Assembly (NCBI RefSeq): GCF_020089865.1
Contig: NZ_JAIRBM010000005.1
Span: 126,126 to 190,125 of the forward strand
From: Microvirga puerhi
GTDB taxonomy: Bacteria > Pseudomonadota > Alphaproteobacteria > Rhizobiales > Beijerinckiaceae
Direction: 5' to 3'
Length of the DNA stretch: 64,000 bases
Of the stretch, positions 43,073-50,602 are shown one piece after another; position 1 is the stretch's first letter; each line of letters starts with the position of its first letter. Made by a program: the position numbers and the translations under genes. The notes under the pieces are model-generated. The model did no database searches. It had not been told where the DNA came from and saw only the letters and a list, made by a program, of their open reading frames with translations.

Positions 43073-44419
43073 ATGTCTGTCCGTTTTCTCGCGGCTCTGC
43101 CGCTGACCGTGCTGCTCTCGACCAGCGCTCTCGCGCAGCAGCCATTTCCCGCCATCCTCGAAGGCCATGCCATTCTTCCGGCGGAGAGCTTCGTCGAGGC
43201 GCCCGCCGACGCGCCTGCGGATCTCAAGGTGTCCGGCAAGTTCACCACCGGCAAGCGCATCGATGCCATCGGCACCATTGAGGGCACTTCGGGCGACCGG
43301 CCGACGGGCGTGAAGCTGCCGTTCCGCGGCCAGCCGCTCCAGGGGCATTCCGGCATCAAGTCCATGGGCGACGGCACCTTCTGGGTGCTCACCGACAACG
43401 GCTTCGGCTCCAAAGCCACGTCCCCGGATTCGATGCTCTACCTCAATCGCTTCCGCATTGATTGGACCAAAGGCACGGTCGAGCGTCTCGAAACCGTTTT
43501 CCTGCACGATCCCGACAAGAAAGTGCCGTTCCGCATCGCCAACGAGGCGACCGAGAAGCGCTATCTCACAGGCTCGGACTTCGACACCGAGAGCTTCCAG
43601 CTCATCGGCGGCAAGATCTGGATCGGCGACGAGTTCGGACCGTATCTGATCAAGGCCGACATGTCCGGCAAGGTCGAGGCCGTGTTCGAGACGCTCATCG
43701 ACGGCAAGGTGGCCCGCTCGCCGGACCATTACGCCGTCACCACGCCCGCCGCTCCCAACGGTCCCGTGAATTTCAACATCCGCCGCTCCAAGGGCTTCGA
43801 GGGCATGGCCGCCTCGAAGGACGGCCGGTTCCTCTACGCGCTTCTCGAAGGACCGGTCTGGGACGCCGAGACGAAGCAGTGGGAGAACGTGGACGACCGC
43901 GAGTATCTGCGCATCGTCGAATTCGACGTGGCACAGGAGAAGTGGACGGGCCGCCACTGGAAATACGTTCTCGACCAGAATGGCCTCGCCATCGGCGATT
44001 TCAACATGATCGACGCCACGACCGGCCTCATCATCGAGCGCGACAACGGCGAAGGCACCGCGGACAAGGCGTGCCCGCAGGGCGAGAAGCGCCCGGATTG
44101 CTTCCAGGAGCCGGCGAAGTTCAAGCGCGTCTTCAAGATCGAGCTTTCGGATGCCAACGTGAACAAGCCGGTGCGCAAGATCGGCTACATCGATCTCATG
44201 CAGATCGCCGATCCCAACAAGAAGGCGAGAAAGCCGCTCAACGACAACGTGTTCACCTTCCCGTTCTTCACGATCGAGAACGTGGATGTTGTCGACGACC
44301 GCCACATCATCGTCGGGAACGACAACAACCTGCCGTTCTCGTCCAGCCGCATCGCCAACAAGCAGGACGACAACGAATTCATCCTGCTCGAGGTTGGGGA
44401 TTTCCTGAAGGCGCGGTGA
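43073..44419 (+). CDS. Esterase-like phytase-family exported protein
   Basis: 448 aa. A signal peptide (LAALPLTVLLSTSALA, cleavage after ALA) precedes a beta-propeller-like protein of the esterase-like activity of phytase family (PF13449). Conserved segments include TFWVLTDNGFGSKATSPDSM, KRYLTGSDFDTES, IGDEFGPYLI, RSKGFEGMAASKDG and FPFFTIENVDVVDDRHI. It is probably a periplasmic calcium-dependent hydrolase acting on phosphoesters; the precise substrate is unproven. It is followed by a family 2 repeat. Confidence 0.9.
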   Translation: MSVRFLAALPLTVLLSTSALAQQPFPAILEGHAILPAESFVEAPADAPADLKVSGKFTTGKRIDAIGTIEGTSGDRPTGVKLPFRGQPLQGHSGIKSMGDGTFWVLTDNGFGSKATSPDSMLYLNRFRIDWTKGTVERLETVFLHDPDKKVPFRIANEATEKRYLTGSDFDTESFQLIGGKIWIGDEFGPYLIKADMSGKVEAVFETLIDGKVARSPDHYAVTTPAAPNGPVNFNIRRSKGFEGMAASKDGRFLYALLEGPVWDAETKQWENVDDREYLRIVEFDVAQEKWTGRHWKYVLDQNGLAIGDFNMIDATTGLIIERDNGEGTADKACPQGEKRPDCFQEPAKFKRVFKIELSDANVNKPVRKIGYIDLMQIADPNKKARKPLNDNVFTFPFFTIENVDVVDDRHIIVGNDNNLPFSSSRIANKQDDNEFILLEVGDFLKAR

Positions 44420-44441
44420 TCAGGAAGAGGCGATTCCTACC

Positions 44442-44589
44442 CGTCATTCCGGGGCAGCCGGAGGCTGAACCCGGAACCCATAGCCGCGACAGGACATGAT
44501 TAAAGTGCAGCGACTATCTCAGCTCTCTGCCCTGAGACGTTGATGTTTATGGGTTCCGGGCTCTCGCTGTCGCTCGCCCCGGAATGACG
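44442..44589. repeat. Nested inverted repeat (family 2, copy B)
   Basis: Outer arms CGTCATTCCGGGG (44442-44454) and CCCCGGAATGACG (44577-44589), with inner arms CCGGAACCCATA (44471-44482) and TATGGGTTCCGG (44548-44559). It has the same architecture and arm sequences as copy A at 23273. It fills most of the 311-base gap between the convergent phytase-like gene and murJ. The remaining bases hold nothing I recognise. Confidence 0.85.
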
Positions 44590-44730
44590 GTGCAGCGGGG
44601 CCCGACAAACTTGTGATCACCCCACAAGGCGTCTCACCATCGACAGCGCCAAGGCTGGCGGATGCTCAGGATAAGGGCTTCACCATCAATGCCCTGTCGA
44701 TCTGCGCTCCCGTTTCGCCGAAGGTCGAGA

Positions 44731-46257
44731 TCAGCGCCGCGCTAGCCGCACTCCAAGCATCCTCATGCCAGCGAGCAGAACCGCGCCGTAGATCGCGGCG
44801 CCGCATGCGCCCAGGATGGCGAGCTGCGTTTCGCTGCGCCAGGCAGGGAGGGTGAGCGTCCAGCGGGACAGGGGCGCGGGCGCCAGCCATGCAAAGGCAG
44901 CGAGCACAAGGCTTGCGATGACGACGGCGATGCAGGTTCGGATCAGCCCCTTGCTCGGATCGTTCCAGCCGCGCCGATAGGCGAGGGCGAGGAGGAGCAG
45001 GAGATTGATCCAGACGCCGAGGGCCGTTCCGAGCGCCAGACCGACGACCCCGAAGGGGCCCATCAGCACGATCTTCAAAAGCACGTTCGCGGCGACCGCG
45101 GTCAGCGAGGCATAGAGCGGCGTCACCGTGTCGGAGCGCGCATAGAAGCTGGCAAGTGCCGAGCGGATGAGCACGGCTGCCGGCAGGCCGATGGCATAGG
45201 CGGCAAGGGCCGCGCCGGCGCGTGAGGCTGCCTCCGCATCGAAGGCGCCGCGCTGGAACAGCGCCGTCATGATCAAGTCGGGCATGGCCACAAAGGCCAC
45301 GAGGAACGGAGCGGCGAGCGCGAGAGTCAGACCGACGGCGCGGTTCTGCGCCGCATGCGCGCCGGCGACATCTCCGCCGGCGATGCGACGGCTCATCTCC
45401 GGCAGAAGAACGGTTCCCGCTGCGATGCCGATGACGCCGAGTGGCAATTGGTAGATGCGGTCGGCGTAATAGAGCGACGACACGGCGCCGGTCGGCAAGA
45501 AGGAGGCGATGATCGTGTCGGCGAAGATCGCGATCTGCACGCCGGCGGAGCCGATCACGGCAGGTCCCAGCGTCTTGAAGAACCTGCGCATGGCGGGATC
45601 GGAGCGCGGCGCCTCGAGCCGGGGCGCAATATGCTTGCGCTGCGCATCCCACCAGACGAGACCGAGCTGCAGCACGCCCGACACCGTGACGCCCCAGGCT
45701 GCCGCGTGTCCCGCGTTGGGAAACAGGAAGGCGAGCGCCAGCGCCACGATCAGAGAAAGATTGAGCAGCACCGGAGCGCCTGCGGCGGCAGCGAAGCGCT
45801 CATGGGCGTTGAGGACCGCCGAGAGGATCGTGGTCAGCGTAATGAACAGAAGATACGGGAAGGTGATGCGCGTCAGCGTGACGGCGAGATCGAACTTCTC
45901 CGGATCCTGCGAGAAGCCGGGCGCGAGCAGGTTCACGACCGTCGGCATCGCGAGGAAGGCGAGAACGAGAAGCGCGATCTGCACGAGCAGCATGAGCGTC
46001 GTCATGCGGCCGGCGAATGACCGCGCCTTCTCCTCGCCACCCTTTTCCAGCACCTGTGCATAGGTGGGGAGGAACGCGTTGTTGAACGCACCTTCGCTGA
46101 AGATCTGGCGGAAATTGTTCGGAATCTTGAAGGCGACCACGAAGGCGTCCGCGATCGGGCCCGTGCCCATCACGGCGGCGATCACCACGTCGCGGATGAA
46201 GCCGGTGACGCGGGAGACAAGGGTCCAGCCGCCGACGGAGAGGATTTTCTTGAACAT
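44731..46257 (-). CDS. murJ: Lipid II flippase MurJ
   Basis: 508 aa, about 13-14 membrane segments. It flips undecaprenyl-linked peptidoglycan precursor across the inner membrane. The N-terminal signature SVGGWTLVSRVTGFIRDVVIA and GPIADAFVVAFKIPNNFRQIFSEGAFNNAFLP are diagnostic, including conserved Arg residues of the MOP superfamily cavity. FYARSDTVTPLYASL is also conserved. Its start is three bases past the stop of the glycosyltransferase gene, so the two are an operon, with the glycosyltransferase first. Confidence 0.96.
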   Translation of the reverse strand: MFKKILSVGGWTLVSRVTGFIRDVVIAAVMGTGPIADAFVVAFKIPNNFRQIFSEGAFNNAFLPTYAQVLEKGGEEKARSFAGRMTTLMLLVQIALLVLAFLAMPTVVNLLAPGFSQDPEKFDLAVTLTRITFPYLLFITLTTILSAVLNAHERFAAAAGAPVLLNLSLIVALALAFLFPNAGHAAAWGVTVSGVLQLGLVWWDAQRKHIAPRLEAPRSDPAMRRFFKTLGPAVIGSAGVQIAIFADTIIASFLPTGAVSSLYYADRIYQLPLGVIGIAAGTVLLPEMSRRIAGGDVAGAHAAQNRAVGLTLALAAPFLVAFVAMPDLIMTALFQRGAFDAEAASRAGAALAAYAIGLPAAVLIRSALASFYARSDTVTPLYASLTAVAANVLLKIVLMGPFGVVGLALGTALGVWINLLLLLALAYRRGWNDPSKGLIRTCIAVVIASLVLAAFAWLAPAPLSRWTLTLPAWRSETQLAILGACGAAIYGAVLLAGMRMLGVRLARR

Positions 46258-46260
46258 CGC

Positions 46261-47247
46261 TCAGGCCCGGCGCAAGCGAGGATCGTCTTGGACGAGGCTC
46301 GAACTGACTTCCGCCGCGCCGCCGAGCCGCTCCTGCACCACATACAGGGGGCGCCGCTTCACCTCCGCGAAGATGCGACCGACATATTCGCCGATGATGC
46401 CGAGCGACATGAGCTGGATGCCCGAGAAGAACATGACCGAGACGATCAGGCTCGGAAAGCCCGGCAGGTCGGTACCGAAGAGGAGGGTGCGGACCAGGAA
46501 GTAGACGGCCGTCGCGATCGACATGAACGAGATCAGGAAGCCGAGATAGGTCCAGATACGCAAGGGCACCGTCGAGAAGGCGGCCATGCCGTCGAAGGCG
46601 AAGCGGAAGAGCTTGCGGAAGCTCCATTTCGTCGTTCCGTGCAGCCGCTCCTCCACCACGAAGGGTACGCCGGTGCTTTTGAAGCCGATCCAGGCATAGA
46701 GGCCCTTGGAGAAGCGCGCCTTTTCGCCGAGGCTGCGAAGCACCTCGACGCCTCTCTGGTCGATGAGGCGGAAATCGCCCGCGCCCTCCGGCAGGGGGAT
46801 CTCGCCGAAGCGGGCGAAGAGCCGGTAGAACAGATGCGCAAAGCCGCGCTTCACCCGGGTCTCGTCGGAGCGGTCGGTGCGCTGGCCGTAGACCATGAGA
46901 TTGCCTTCCTTCCAGCGCTCCACGAAGGTTTCGATCATCTCCGGCGGGTGCTGCAGGTCGGCATCCATGATCACCACGGCATCGCCGCGGGCGTGGTCGA
47001 GTCCGGCGGCAATGGCGATTTCCTTGCCGAAATTGCGGCTGAGCGACACCGCGCCGATGCGTGGTTCGTCGTGGTTCACGGTCCTGATCCGGGCAAGCGT
47101 GTCGTCCCGGCTGCCGTCATCGACGAAGATCACTTCCCAAAGGGAGGTGATCCTGTTCAGCACGGGCAGCAGTCGCGCACAGAGCGGCGCGATGTTCTCG
47201 CTCTCGTTATGGACGGGAATAATGACGCTGAGCTTCGGCGACGCCAC
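46261..47247 (-). CDS. Family 2 glycosyltransferase with C-terminal membrane helices
   Basis: 328 aa from a GTG start at 47247 with AAAGGA six bases before it; a much longer frame upstream looks non-coding. GT2 motifs are LSVIIPVHNESENI, VFVDDGSRDDT-like (IFVDDGSRDDT), MDADLQHPPEMI and the acceptor-loop GAGDFRLIDQRGVEVLR. Two C-terminal helices (ATAVYFLVRTLLFG, IQLMSLGIIGEYVGRIFAE) resemble polyprenyl-phosphate mannosyl/glucosyl transferases such as ArnC or GtrB. It probably loads a sugar onto undecaprenyl phosphate. It is cotranscribed with murJ. Confidence 0.9.
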   Translation of the reverse strand: MASPKLSVIIPVHNESENIAPLCARLLPVLNRITSLWEVIFVDDGSRDDTLARIRTVNHDEPRIGAVSLSRNFGKEIAIAAGLDHARGDAVVIMDADLQHPPEMIETFVERWKEGNLMVYGQRTDRSDETRVKRGFAHLFYRLFARFGEIPLPEGAGDFRLIDQRGVEVLRSLGEKARFSKGLYAWIGFKSTGVPFVVEERLHGTTKWSFRKLFRFAFDGMAAFSTVPLRIWTYLGFLISFMSIATAVYFLVRTLLFGTDLPGFPSLIVSVMFFSGIQLMSLGIIGEYVGRIFAEVKRRPLYVVQERLGGAAEVSSSLVQDDPRLRRA

Positions 47248-47356
47248 AATGGTTCCTTTGGTCGGGACGTTTCTGGGACCGGGGCCGCATTGAGACCCGA
47301 GTTTCCTCTTTTCCTCAAGAGGAATAGGGTGCGGCAAAGCCGATTTTGAGGTGATA

Positions 47357-48217
47357 ATGAGTCTGCAGCGCCACCTGGTGCTTTGCGCCGATGATTTCGG
47401 CATGACCGATGGGGTCAGCCGCGGGATCCTCGATCTCATGGAGCAGGGCCGGCTGTCGGCGACCAGCGTCATGACCAATATGCCGGGCTGGCGCCGCGCC
47501 GAGCAGGACCTGAGGCCCTATGCGGGCCGGATCGGAATCGGCCTCCACCTCAACCTCACTACCGGCACGCCGATCCAGCCGATGTCGCACGTGGCCCCCG
47601 GCGGCAGGTTCCAGCCCATCGGTGCCCTGATCTCGAATGCCTTTCGTGGGCGGCTCTCCGTCTCGGAGATCGCCGAGGAGATCCGGCGGCAGCTGGTGGC
47701 GTTCGAGGGGGTACACGAGGCGCCTCCGGATTTCGTGGACGGCCATCAGCATGTCCACGTGCTGCCGGTGATCCGCCAGGCGCTTTTCACGGTTTTGCAG
47801 GAGAAGGGTTATGCGGGCCGGGTTTGGCTCCGCGATCCGTCCGACCGGGTGACCTCGATCCTGCGCAGGCCCATCAGCCGCGGCAAGGCCCTGATCATCA
47901 CAGCGCTCGCCAGAGGCTTCAGGGATCAGGCGCGTGCGGCGGGATTCGACACCAATGACGGCTTTTCAGGCTTCTCGCCCCTCGATCCCCAGACCGAAGT
48001 CCAGCGCCTTTTCGGAACGTCCCTTGCCAATCTGGGTCCGCGACCGGTCGTCATGTGCCACCCAGGCTACGTGGACGACGAATTGCGCAGCCTCGACCCG
48101 GCGGTCGAAAGCCGGCCGGCGGAGCTGGCCTATCTCCAGTCGGAGGCCTTCGGGGAGCTGCTGGAGGAGAGAGGTATCGTGCTGGCGCCTGCGCCGCAGG
48201 CAATGTTGCGTTCCTGA
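47357..48217 (+). CDS. ChbG/HpnK (YdjC)-family deacetylase
   Basis: 286 aa. ATG 47357 is chosen over the GTG at 47351 because GAGG lies in front of it. The metal-binding motifs are LCADDFGMTDGVSRGI (Asp-Asp) and DGHQHVHVLPVI (His pair), with VMCHPGYVDDEL near the end. The family removes acetyl groups from N-acetyl sugars, as in chitooligosaccharides or hopanoid precursors. It is divergent from the glycosyltransferase/murJ operon with a gap of about 110 bases, which could mean a related envelope-lipid role (inference). Confidence 0.9.
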   Translation: MSLQRHLVLCADDFGMTDGVSRGILDLMEQGRLSATSVMTNMPGWRRAEQDLRPYAGRIGIGLHLNLTTGTPIQPMSHVAPGGRFQPIGALISNAFRGRLSVSEIAEEIRRQLVAFEGVHEAPPDFVDGHQHVHVLPVIRQALFTVLQEKGYAGRVWLRDPSDRVTSILRRPISRGKALIITALARGFRDQARAAGFDTNDGFSGFSPLDPQTEVQRLFGTSLANLGPRPVVMCHPGYVDDELRSLDPAVESRPAELAYLQSEAFGELLEERGIVLAPAPQAMLRS

Positions 48218-48224
48218 AACGCGA

Positions 48225-48247
48225 ATGGCCGGACTAAGTCCGGCCAT
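48225..48247. terminator. Perfect hairpin between chbG and sodB
   Basis: ATGGCCGGAC (48225-48234) pairs with GTCCGGCCAT (48238-48247) around TAA. It starts eight bases after the deacetylase stop and precedes the convergent sodB stop. It resembles the third hairpin of the repeat at 25499-25596. A bidirectional terminator role is likely despite the lack of T-runs. Confidence 0.6.
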
Positions 48248-48273
48248 GACGTAACGCGATATGTGTCGTCGCC

Positions 48274-48873
48274 TTACCGCGACGCAGCCTCGAACATTTC
48301 CTCGACGTAAGCCCAGTTCACGAGGTTCTCCAGGAACGCCTTGAGGTAGTCGGGACGGCGGTTGCGGTAATCGATGTAGTAGGAATGCTCCCACACGTCG
48401 CAGCCCAGGATCGGCTTCGCGCCATGAACGAGCGGGTTCTCGCCGTTCGGGGTCTTCATGATCTGGATCTTGCCATCCTTGACGGCGAGCCAGGCCCAGC
48501 CGGAGCCGAACTGGCCGACGCCGGCCTGGATGAAGTCTTCCTTCATCTTGTCGACGGAGCCGAGATCCTCGACGATCTTCTTCTCCAGCTTGCCTGGCAG
48601 GGCGCCGCCGCCATTCGGCTTCATCCAGTGCCAGAAGTGGAGGTGATTGTAGTGCTGGCCGGCATTGTTGAAGAGCGCCTGGTTCTTGCCATAGGAGCCC
48701 TTCACGACCTCCTCGACGCTCTTGCCCTCGAACTCCGTTCCTTTGAGCAGGTTGTTGCCGGTGTTCACATAAGCGGCGTGATGCTTGTCGTGGTGGTATT
48801 CCAGCGTCTCGCGCGACATGTACGGCTGCAGGGCGTCATAGGCATAGGGCAGTTCGGGCAGGGTGAACGACAT
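48274..48873 (-). CDS. sodB: Superoxide dismutase (Fe/Mn type)
   Basis: 199 aa. It disproportionates superoxide to oxygen and peroxide. The N-terminal helical hairpin has LEYHHDKHHAAYV, and the conserved NNAGQHYNHLHFWHWM supplies metal ligands. GSGWAWLAVKDGKI and GCDVWEHSYYIDYRNRRPDYL supply the Asp and His ligands. The GQHYNH region fits the Fe/cambialistic group found in rhizobia; metal use cannot be settled by eye. No signal peptide is present, so it is cytoplasmic. Confidence 0.96.
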   Translation of the reverse strand: MSFTLPELPYAYDALQPYMSRETLEYHHDKHHAAYVNTGNNLLKGTEFEGKSVEEVVKGSYGKNQALFNNAGQHYNHLHFWHWMKPNGGGALPGKLEKKIVEDLGSVDKMKEDFIQAGVGQFGSGWAWLAVKDGKIQIMKTPNGENPLVHGAKPILGCDVWEHSYYIDYRNRRPDYLKAFLENLVNWAYVEEMFEAASR

Positions 48874-49047
48874 AGGCGTCTCCTTCGAGGTTTTAGCGGC
48901 CTGCGGGTTAGTTAAAGCGGCAGGGCCGCGAGGGCAACGGCCAAGCTTCCGACTTTTTTCCGGCCAAGCTTTCCTTGACGGGGCCGTTGCCCTATAAAAT
49001 CCGGGCCTTACCTAATGAGAGATGGTGTTTTGCGTAACGGAGATAGG

Positions 49048-50049
49048 ATGGTCATCGCCCTTTTCGCCTTGGCTCTTGCGATGATCGTCGGCGGCGTTTT
49101 CGCCGCGGTACTGGGTTGGGATATCGTTCTCGTCGAGCGTGGCTGGACCATGGTCATCGCAGGAAGCATCAGCGCCGCCAGCGGCGCGCTGCTCCTGGGC
49201 GTCGCCACGATCGTATCCCGGCTGTCGCATATCCAGGACGAATTGATGCGCCTCCAGTCCAATCTGGTGGAGGACGAGGAAACGCATGCCGCGCAGGCCG
49301 GAGCCGCCGCGGCCGGGATGTCGCTGGCGGCTCTCGCCGGCGGTCTGCTGGGTCGCTCCGCAGCCGAAAGGGCGCCTTCCGAGGCCGAACCGGCGAAGGA
49401 CGAACAGCCGAGCCTGCCGCTCTTTTCCGAGACGGAGTCCGCAGCCGCCAAGGGTGCGCCCGCCGAGGCCGCGCTTTCGGAGGCCGAACCTGTTCTCTCG
49501 GCCCATGAGCATGAGGAGAGCGATCGGCTACGCTCCTATGAGCGGCCCGCGTTCAGAGGGCCGGAGATTGCGGCTCCGCCTCAGGTTTCCGAGGCCGCGC
49601 CCCCATCCCGGGAGGAGCCTGCCCCCGAGCCGGACGTTCGCGTTCCCGACTTCCTGATCGCGGAGCGCTCCTGGGAGACGCGCTACACCGAGGTTCAGCC
49701 GCCTGAGCCTGCGCGGCCGTTTGCGTTTCCCGAGCGTGAGCCGGAGCAGGCACCGGAGGAACGTGAGCCGGAACCTGACGTTGCGGAGGACGACGACGTT
49801 TTGCAGCGCGAGCCGGAAGCCCGCGAAGAGGTCATGAAGCCAGTCGAAGAGCGGGCCGAAGAGGCCGCTTCCGAACCGGCAGGCGCCCGAACGATCATTG
49901 GAAGCTACAATTCCGGCGACAACCGCTACGTGATGTTCTCAGATGGCTCCATCGAGGCCGAAACCCCGCAAGGGCTGTTCCGGTTCAAGTCGCTCGATGA
50001 ACTCAAGGAGTTCATTTCCACCGGTCAGGGCGGCGTCAAGATCACTTAA
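49048..50049 (+). CDS. Membrane-anchored acidic Pro/Glu-rich protein
   Basis: 333 aa from ATG 49048 (GGAG five bases away); ATG 49015 would add eleven residues but lacks a ribosome site. Two N-terminal hydrophobic segments (residues 2-25 and 34-55) are followed by a long low-complexity acidic region rich in Glu, Pro and Ala. A small folded C-terminal segment, IIGSYNSGDNRYVMFSDGSIEAETPQG, ends in LKEFISTGQGG. The acidic stretch is disordered. I recognise no enzyme. Similar proteins recur in Methylobacteriaceae-like genomes. Its 3' end overlaps the convergent hydrolase gene by eight bases. Confidence 0.75.
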   Translation: MVIALFALALAMIVGGVFAAVLGWDIVLVERGWTMVIAGSISAASGALLLGVATIVSRLSHIQDELMRLQSNLVEDEETHAAQAGAAAAGMSLAALAGGLLGRSAAERAPSEAEPAKDEQPSLPLFSETESAAAKGAPAEAALSEAEPVLSAHEHEESDRLRSYERPAFRGPEIAAPPQVSEAAPPSREEPAPEPDVRVPDFLIAERSWETRYTEVQPPEPARPFAFPEREPEQAPEEREPEPDVAEDDDVLQREPEAREEVMKPVEERAEEAASEPAGARTIIGSYNSGDNRYVMFSDGSIEAETPQGLFRFKSLDELKEFISTGQGGVKIT

Positions 50050-50596
50050 GAAGCGCGGACAGGGCACGGAAATTGTCCGTGCCGGCTTCCTCCAGCCATT
50101 CGAAAATCGCCATCTCGCTCGTAATCCAATGACAACCCGCATGGAGCAACCGGGCGCAGGCCGCCGCGACGCTCGCCGGCGCACGGCTTGAGACGGCATC
50201 ACCGACCACGTAGGTGTGCAATCCCGCCATGCGGAAGCCAAGTGCGGACTGAAGCACGCAGACATGGGCCTCGACGCCGCACAGCACGATCTGATCGCGG
50301 CCCTGGCCACGCAGCATCGTCACGCGCTCCATGATCGCGTCATCGCCGGCCGCCGAAAAGTGAACCTTAGGCAGAACGACCGAGGCCGTCGGGAGAGCAT
50401 CCAGGACGGGCGTGACAGTGGGGCCAAGTCCTTTCGGATATTGCTCCGTGACCGTCACCGGTATGCCGAGACGCTCCGCGCCGCGCAGCAGAAGATTGAC
50501 CCGGGGCATAAGATCCTCCCCATGATCGATCGCCGGCATGAGCCGTTGCTGCATATCGACGATCATCAGTTGCGAGCGGGTGGCGTTGAGGAGCAT
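50042..50596 (-). CDS. Isochorismatase-family cysteine hydrolase
   Basis: 184 aa. The catalytic triad is visible: Asp in LMIVDMQQRL, Lys in VVLPKVHFSA and Cys in VLCGVEAHVCVLQSA. The overall shape resembles YcaC/nicotinamidase-like enzymes that hydrolyse amides such as nicotinamide, ureidoacrylate or isochorismate. The substrate is undetermined. It starts six bases after the HWE histidine kinase stop, so it is in the kinase operon. Confidence 0.9.
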   Translation of the reverse strand: MLLNATRSQLMIVDMQQRLMPAIDHGEDLMPRVNLLLRGAERLGIPVTVTEQYPKGLGPTVTPVLDALPTASVVLPKVHFSAAGDDAIMERVTMLRGQGRDQIVLCGVEAHVCVLQSALGFRMAGLHTYVVGDAVSSRAPASVAAACARLLHAGCHWITSEMAIFEWLEEAGTDNFRALSALLK

Positions 50597-50602
50597 GACT
50601 GG

